A DNA stretch of 64,000 nt, taken from positions 1 through 64,000 of the forward strand of contig NZ_MLQR01000043.1 in NCBI RefSeq assembly GCF_001866005.1, written 5' to 3'. The translations under genes were made by a program, and so were the position numbers. The notes under the pieces were generated by a model. It had not been told where the DNA came from. It saw nothing but the letters and a program-made list of their open reading frames with translations, and did not search any database. Shown in pieces: positions 59,607 through 64,000 of this stretch; within the stretch, counting starts at the first letter, position 1; each line of letters begins with the position of its first letter. This DNA comes from Anaerobacillus alkalilacustris. Lineage in GTDB: Bacteria; Bacillota; Bacilli; Bacillales; Anaerobacillaceae.

Positions 59607-61318
59607 AAGAACTTTTTACATTAACAAAAGTCATGATATCAGAAAAAAAGGCGATTTTACTGGCTATATTACTTGGGTTTCTAGCAGCTATTTCATCGGT
59701 AGGACTACTTGGTACTGGAGGATACTTAATTTCTCAATCAGCCCTTCACCCACCTCTTTATACATTAACGTTAACAATCCTGTTTGTACGTTTTTTTGGT
59801 CTTTCAAGAGCTGCAAGTCGGTATGCAGAACGCTATTTCTCCCATAAAGCAACGTTTTCTATTTTAGGAAAATTAAGAGTTTATTTTTACGATAAAATTG
59901 AACCACTAGCACCTGCATTATTTTCTTCGTATCGAAGTGGTGATTTACTTTCAAGAGTAGTTGCGGATGTAGAACGACTTCAATATTTCTTTTTACGAGT
60001 GTTTTACCCTCCGTTAGTCATGATTGTTGTATTTATTACGACTGGAATTGTCATTTATACCTTTTCTATATTTATGGCATTCGTATTACTAATTGGTTTA
60101 GTAATTGTAGGTTTTGTGATTCCTTTTATTTTTACGTATTTAACTGAAAACATCGGATACCATTTACGCCAAAAACGTTCTTTAATCTCAGTTCAAATAA
60201 CAGAGTTTTTATTTGGATTTACAGACTTAAGAACAAACCTACGCCTAAAGGGTAAACAAAGTGATATTGACAGTACATCTAAGGAGTTAATTGAGGAGCA
60301 AGAAAAAGATGGAATGTTAGCTGCTAAAGGGGAAAGCATTAGCTTGTCGGCATCTTTTATTATAGCTTGGGTTATGTTGGTAGTAGGAGTTATCTTCGTT
60401 GAGGCTGGGGTACTAAATGGTGTTTTTTTAGCCATGCTAGTGCTTATGACCCTAACCGTTTTTGAGGTGGCAACACCGATGGCGGTTATTCCAGGTCATC
60501 TTGAGGAAAGTAGGGTAGCTGCTCGTAGACTATTTCAATTAACAAAACATCAAACGGTTGTAGAGGAAGATTTCTCTACTATTGAAGTTCCTACAACACC
60601 TGTAAAAATTACTTTTTCCGATGTCGCTTTTTCATATCCGAATGCAGAGCGGCTCGCATTGAATAAAATAACGTTTGAATTGGAAGCCAAAGAGAAAATT
60701 GCAATTGTAGGTGCAAGTGGCTCTGGAAAAAGTAGTGTACTTAATTTACTATTAAAGTTTTATAAAAAGTTTGATGGAGATATATCGTTAGGAAATTTTC
60801 AATTGAAAAATATTTCTGAAGAAGATGCCCGTAGTTTTTTTGGGGTTGTTGCTCAAGAAAACCACTTTTTTAACGATACTGTTCGTGGAAATTTATTAGT
60901 AGCAAAGCCCGATGCATCAGACGAAGAACTACAATTTGTTTTAAATGAAATGTCTTTACAACATTTACAATTAGACACAGTCTTAAGTGAAAGAGGCTTT
61001 TCTATTTCCGGTGGAGAACGGCAACGATTAGCAATTGCTAGAATGGTATTAAAGGATGCTCCGATTTTATTAATGGATGAACCGACTACTGGACTAGATT
61101 CGATAACTGAACAAGAAGTTCTATCTTTTTTATGGCCGAAAGTTGAAGGTAAATCAGTAATATACATTACTCATCGACTAGTAGGACTTGAAAAAATGGA
61201 TAAAATTATCGTATTTGATAAAAGTAAGATTGTAGAAGAAGGTACTTACGAACAATTAATGAAAAAGAAAAGGTATTTTTATCAATTAAAGCAGCTAGAA
61301 AAAGAAAAAATCGGTTAA
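59603..61318 (+). CDS. cydC: ABC exporter CydC (thiol exporter for bd oxidase assembly)
   Basis: This is the second half of the CydDC exporter, with 571 residues. The membrane domain includes RLQYFFLRVFYPP and several further helices. The ATPase domain has GASGSGKSS, ISGGERQRLAIARMV and ILLMDEPTTGLD, with ITHRLVG. GTG 59603 overlaps the cydD stop (GTGA). It ends the cyd operon. I see no strong terminator before ypsC. Confidence 0.94.
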   Translation: MKELFTLTKVMISEKKAILLAILLGFLAAISSVGLLGTGGYLISQSALHPPLYTLTLTILFVRFFGLSRAASRYAERYFSHKATFSILGKLRVYFYDKIEPLAPALFSSYRSGDLLSRVVADVERLQYFFLRVFYPPLVMIVVFITTGIVIYTFSIFMAFVLLIGLVIVGFVIPFIFTYLTENIGYHLRQKRSLISVQITEFLFGFTDLRTNLRLKGKQSDIDSTSKELIEEQEKDGMLAAKGESISLSASFIIAWVMLVVGVIFVEAGVLNGVFLAMLVLMTLTVFEVATPMAVIPGHLEESRVAARRLFQLTKHQTVVEEDFSTIEVPTTPVKITFSDVAFSYPNAERLALNKITFELEAKEKIAIVGASGSGKSSVLNLLLKFYKKFDGDISLGNFQLKNISEEDARSFFGVVAQENHFFNDTVRGNLLVAKPDASDEELQFVLNEMSLQHLQLDTVLSERGFSISGGERQRLAIARMVLKDAPILLMDEPTTGLDSITEQEVLSFLWPKVEGKSVIYITHRLVGLEKMDKIIVFDKSKIVEEGTYEQLMKKKRYFYQLKQLEKEKIG

Positions 61319-61428
61319 AAGGCAACAGATAACAAGATCTTTATTCATTCTTATTTAAAATGATGAGGAAAGTTTTTGTTAGTTATGATATATTCTTGTT
61401 ATTAATTATTTACGAGAGAGGAAAGATT

Positions 61429-62568
61429 ATGGGAAAAGTTAAGTTAATTGCAACCGCTGCTATGGGACTTGAGGCTCTAGTAGCTAGAGAAGTAAAAGAT
61501 TTAGGGTATGAAAATGTTAAAGTCGATAATGGGAAAATCATTATTGAAGCTGATGAAAAAGCGATTTGTCGGACAAATTTGTGGTTAAGGACAGCTGATA
61601 GAGTCAAGTTAGTTGTTGGTGAGTTTAAGGCAACTACTTTTGATGAACTTTTTGAAAAAACAAAAGCATTGCCATGGGGGAATTTTATACCTGAGAACGG
61701 AGAGTTCCCGGTTATTGGTAAATCTGTTAAATCGACACTTTTTAGTGTGTCTGACTGTCAAGCAATTGTTAAAAAGGCGGTTGTTGAGAGTTTGAAAAAA
61801 ACGTATAAACGTGCTTGGTTTGACGAGGACGGTCCATTATATCGGATAGAGGTTGCGTTATTAAAAGATATTGCTACTATAACAATTGATACAAGTGGTA
61901 GTGGATTACATAAACGTGGTTATCGTTATTTACATAGTGAAGCACCTTTAAAAGAAACAATGGCTGCAGCAATGATTATGCTTACCAATTGGCATCCAGA
62001 CCGTCCATTTGCGGATCCGTTTTGTGGATCGGGTACACTTGCGATTGAAGCAGCTATGATCGGTCAAAATATGGCTCCTGGCTTTAATCGTGATTTTGCC
62101 TCCCAAAAATGGGAGTGGGTTGGAAAAGGTAACTGGGATCAAGCAATGGAAGAAGTAGAAGATTTGGCAAGATATGATCAACCATTACAAATTTTTGGTA
62201 GCGATATTGACCATAAGATGGTTGAGCTTTCTATTAATAATGCACAAGAAGCAGGCTTTGGAGATCTTCTCCATTTCAAACAAATGCAAGTGAAAGATTT
62301 TACTACAAAGCTAGAGTATGGTTGTATCATAGGGAATCCACCGTATGGAGAACGAATTGGTGAAATTAAGGAAGTAGAACAAATGTACCGTGATATGGGG
62401 AAAGCTTTTGAAAAGCTAGATACGTGGTCAGTATACATGCTTACATCACACGAAGGTTTTGAAGAGTTATACGGTAAAAAAGCATCAAAGAAACGCAAAC
62501 TTTACAATGGTAATATCAAAACTGATTATTACCAATACTTTGGCCCAAGACCACCGAGGAATAAATAA
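61429..62568 (+). CDS. ypsC: YpsC, THUMP-domain SAM-dependent RNA methyltransferase
   Basis: This is a predicted N2-guanine 23S rRNA methyltransferase (RlmK/L family). About 379 residues: an N-terminal THUMP RNA-binding domain (about 50-155) and a class I methyltransferase domain with DPFCGSGTLAIEAAMIG for SAM binding and the catalytic NPPYGER near residue 305. ATG 61429 has GAGAGGAAAG before it; an upstream ATG at 61360 would add an unconvincing hydrophobic segment. It ends the conserved yprA-ypsC block, here separated from rnpB by the gerA and cyd operons. Confidence 0.93.
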   Translation: MGKVKLIATAAMGLEALVAREVKDLGYENVKVDNGKIIIEADEKAICRTNLWLRTADRVKLVVGEFKATTFDELFEKTKALPWGNFIPENGEFPVIGKSVKSTLFSVSDCQAIVKKAVVESLKKTYKRAWFDEDGPLYRIEVALLKDIATITIDTSGSGLHKRGYRYLHSEAPLKETMAAAMIMLTNWHPDRPFADPFCGSGTLAIEAAMIGQNMAPGFNRDFASQKWEWVGKGNWDQAMEEVEDLARYDQPLQIFGSDIDHKMVELSINNAQEAGFGDLLHFKQMQVKDFTTKLEYGCIIGNPPYGERIGEIKEVEQMYRDMGKAFEKLDTWSVYMLTSHEGFEELYGKKASKKRKLYNGNIKTDYYQYFGPRPPRNK

Positions 62569-62640
62569 CTGCAACTACAAGTATTTTTAATATTTGAGTG
62601 TTAACAGAAGACGGCGTTTTTATTACAACGTAAGAATGCA

Positions 62641-62921
62641 TGAAATTTCTAACTTGGAAACTGTCTAGCGCAAGCAGCCTACGAGCTCGGTCACTTCAGT
62701 CAAGCAACGGACTTCAATTACTGCTTGAGATCCTTCGTCGATTAGCTTCATGCAGCTTTGCTTCTGCGATTACTCGTCGCACAAAACACTGCTTCGAGGA
62801 AGTTTGCTACGAAGCTATGCTAGAAGACGCAGAAGCACGTAAACGGAAGAAGCCAAAGAGCGTCTTCCGAAAAGGCCTTTAAGTGCCTTTCGCTCGTGAA
62901 CAAGGCGCTTGCGCTTTTCTT
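62641..62921 (+). repeat. Family A repeat, longest subtype 1 copy
   Basis: AAATTTCTAACTTGGAAACT, CTAGCGCAAGCAGCCTACGA and the tail AAGGCGCTTGCGCTTTTCTT are present, with about 90 extra bases in the middle compared with 29107-29286. It ends three bases before the RBS of the next gene. An 80-codon open frame inside it is a repeat artefact. The gap 62569-62640 is uninformative. Confidence 0.75.
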
Positions 62922-62936
62922 ATGGGAAGGTATGCT

Positions 62937-63959
62937 ATGGATAAGAATAAGATGTTCAACAGGTACGGATATGGGACAGACCATGTATATTATGAAGAAT
63001 TTGGAGGGAGCAATGATCGTTCTCATTGCTTTGTTGGATATGTTAAGTGTAAATTAGTAAATACTCAACGTGGATCATTGCTCATACCAGATTTGATTTT
63101 TCTAGATCAAAAAAATAAATATTTTAAATGGATCCAACCATTAACCTTTTTTCCTAGTGAAATATTCTTGTCCAAACAAAACATTCAATGTTCGATTACG
63201 TTGGATATCTCTTGTAAAAAAACGATTGAAATTAAGTTCACTAATAAAGACTTTATTAAATTTTTTAAAGACCATTCGGAATTTTATCAATGTGAAATTT
63301 ACGGCCCAGAGAACCTCCTTGATTATGTAACAGGAATAGGTTATTTTGTTAATAAACTTGATCCATATTTACGTCTATACCATCACACTTCAGCAGAAGC
63401 TAAAAATAGTATTTTAAAACACGGTTATTTTGATGATAGTAAAGGGAATTTTGCTGGTACTAAAGAATTAGAGAGAGTAGGATATTTGTATTTAACGTGC
63501 TTAGATACAATTATAAATGAAGCTGATTTAAATCAAATTGCTATGTCTAAAAAAAAATTTATTTTATTACAATCAGATGATAAAATAAATAAAAGAAAGC
63601 TACACGTACTTTATAGGCAAACGAAGCAATTAGAAGAAACTATTGTTATACAGGTAAGTGTAGAGGCGATTTCTCCTCACCACATACATCGGCATTTAGA
63701 CGATTGTGTATTTTATTCAATCTGCACACCTTTTATCTTTCGTGTTGGTGTAAGACCTGGGGCCGGTATTGGGTTTCGAGAAAAACGGCTTATTAACAAA
63801 AATATACGGGCTGCTGATTATATTGTTGTGGGAGATGGCACTTCGGCAGAAGGATTAGTTGCTCCATATGACGAAGAAAATACTGATTATATTTATAAGA
63901 TTGAAAAAATAAGGGGAGCTGGGTACCCAAATTCTTTAGTTTATTTAATTGAGAATTAG
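62937..63959 (+). CDS. Uncharacterised protein with an ADP-ribosyltransferase-like motif
   Basis: This 340-residue protein from ATG 62937 (GGAAGG seven bases upstream) has no recognised full-length family. The N-terminal ~140 residues are unfamiliar, with mixed strands and four cysteines. From residue 146, RLYHHTSAEAKNSILKHGYF resembles the H-containing first motif of ART-fold enzymes (general form lyH.T…Il..Gl). VGYLYLTCLD near 181 resembles the second strand motif (gvYlT). The C-terminal part holds HHIHRHLDDC and GFREKRLINKNI, then ADYIVVGDG. A catalytic Glu cannot be assigned. The ART reading is an inference. No antitoxin-like gene is visible, but the window ends 41 bases later. Confidence 0.5.
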   Translation: MDKNKMFNRYGYGTDHVYYEEFGGSNDRSHCFVGYVKCKLVNTQRGSLLIPDLIFLDQKNKYFKWIQPLTFFPSEIFLSKQNIQCSITLDISCKKTIEIKFTNKDFIKFFKDHSEFYQCEIYGPENLLDYVTGIGYFVNKLDPYLRLYHHTSAEAKNSILKHGYFDDSKGNFAGTKELERVGYLYLTCLDTIINEADLNQIAMSKKKFILLQSDDKINKRKLHVLYRQTKQLEETIVIQVSVEAISPHHIHRHLDDCVFYSICTPFIFRVGVRPGAGIGFREKRLINKNIRAADYIVVGDGTSAEGLVAPYDEENTDYIYKIEKIRGAGYPNSLVYLIEN

Positions 63960-64000
63960 TAAAGTCATACCTTTAGGTAAGGATGAATAAAATATTATTA

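Noticed and set aside
62640..62882. 80-codon frame rich in Ser, Leu and Arg
   Set aside because: It is the translation of a family A repeat and has no RBS.
1..64000. CRISPR arrays, prophage modules, tRNA genes or integrative elements
   Set aside because: No evenly spaced direct repeats with unique spacers, no phage structural or integrase genes and no tRNA cloverleaf were seen on either strand.

Overview
The window reads as chromosome from a low-GC, endospore-forming member of the Bacillaceae. The evidence is two gerA-type germinant-receptor operons, a CotD-like coat protein, a type-B RNase P RNA, GpsB, CheV, and the B. subtilis-like order yprA-yprB-cotD-ypsA-gpsB-rnpB-ypsC spread over 41-62.5 kb. 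A 2-oxoacid:ferredoxin oxidoreductase, a cytochrome bd operon and a possible FNR-type box upstream of cydA suggest a facultative anaerobe. I cannot name the genus with confidence.

Layout. 1-2.8 kb: an IS21-family element (istA, istB) followed directly by a 249-bp duplicate of its own right end, inserted in the tail of a YhjD-like gene. 3.4-8.6 kb: a cyclophilin lipoprotein and a rearranged yhc-type cluster (ABC ATPase/permease pair, then GntR regulator, second ATPase and membrane protein). 9-13.4 kb: ilvA, cheV, a YuiD-like protein and a DUF3891 protein. 13.4-16.8 kb: the two-gene, domain-fused 2-oxoacid:ferredoxin oxidoreductase (minus strand). 17-24.9 kb: an HD hydrolase with a frameshifted tail, a broken secreted NlpC/P60 hydrolase, an alpha/beta hydrolase, an MFS transporter, a SurA/PrsA-like lipoprotein, a DEDDh exonuclease and a YitT-type membrane protein. 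25.1-28.9 kb: first gerA operon (A-B-C order). 29.8-36 kb: a PRD regulator, GatABC-type PTS, PfkB-family sugar-phosphate kinase and class II aldolase, which look like one sugar-catabolic unit. 36-38.2 kb: small membrane protein and a wrecked membrane-PAS-GGDEF gene. 38.4-47.5 kb: csp, dbpA, an unknown protein, the mrfA/mrfB repair pair (yprA/yprB), and a cNMP/CBS/DUF294 protein with a partner exonuclease. 47.8-51 kb: ferredoxin, a 23-residue membrane peptide, cotD, ypsA, gpsB, an RNase H-like gene and rnpB. 51.1-55.1 kb: second gerA operon (A-C-B order). 55.4-61.3 kb: cydABDC. 61.4-64 kb: ypsC and an unfamiliar 340-residue protein with an ADP-ribosyltransferase-like motif.

Three families of non-coding repeats lie between genes. 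Family A is modular, with a shared head of about 36 bp and a CTTGCGCTTTTCTT tail, in about ten copies. Family B is palindromic, about 110-120 bp, three copies plus a half copy. Family C is a 69-bp hairpin unit in two copies. Several family A copies stop almost exactly at the stop codon of a converging gene.

The points most worth a second look are the ART-like protein at the right edge, the PTS-kinase-aldolase unit that lacks a dehydrogenase, the modular family A repeats, the IS21 self-junction, the attenuator-like leader before ypsA, and several very small ORFs with good ribosome binding sites. All calls come from reading sequence and translations only; no database search was run.
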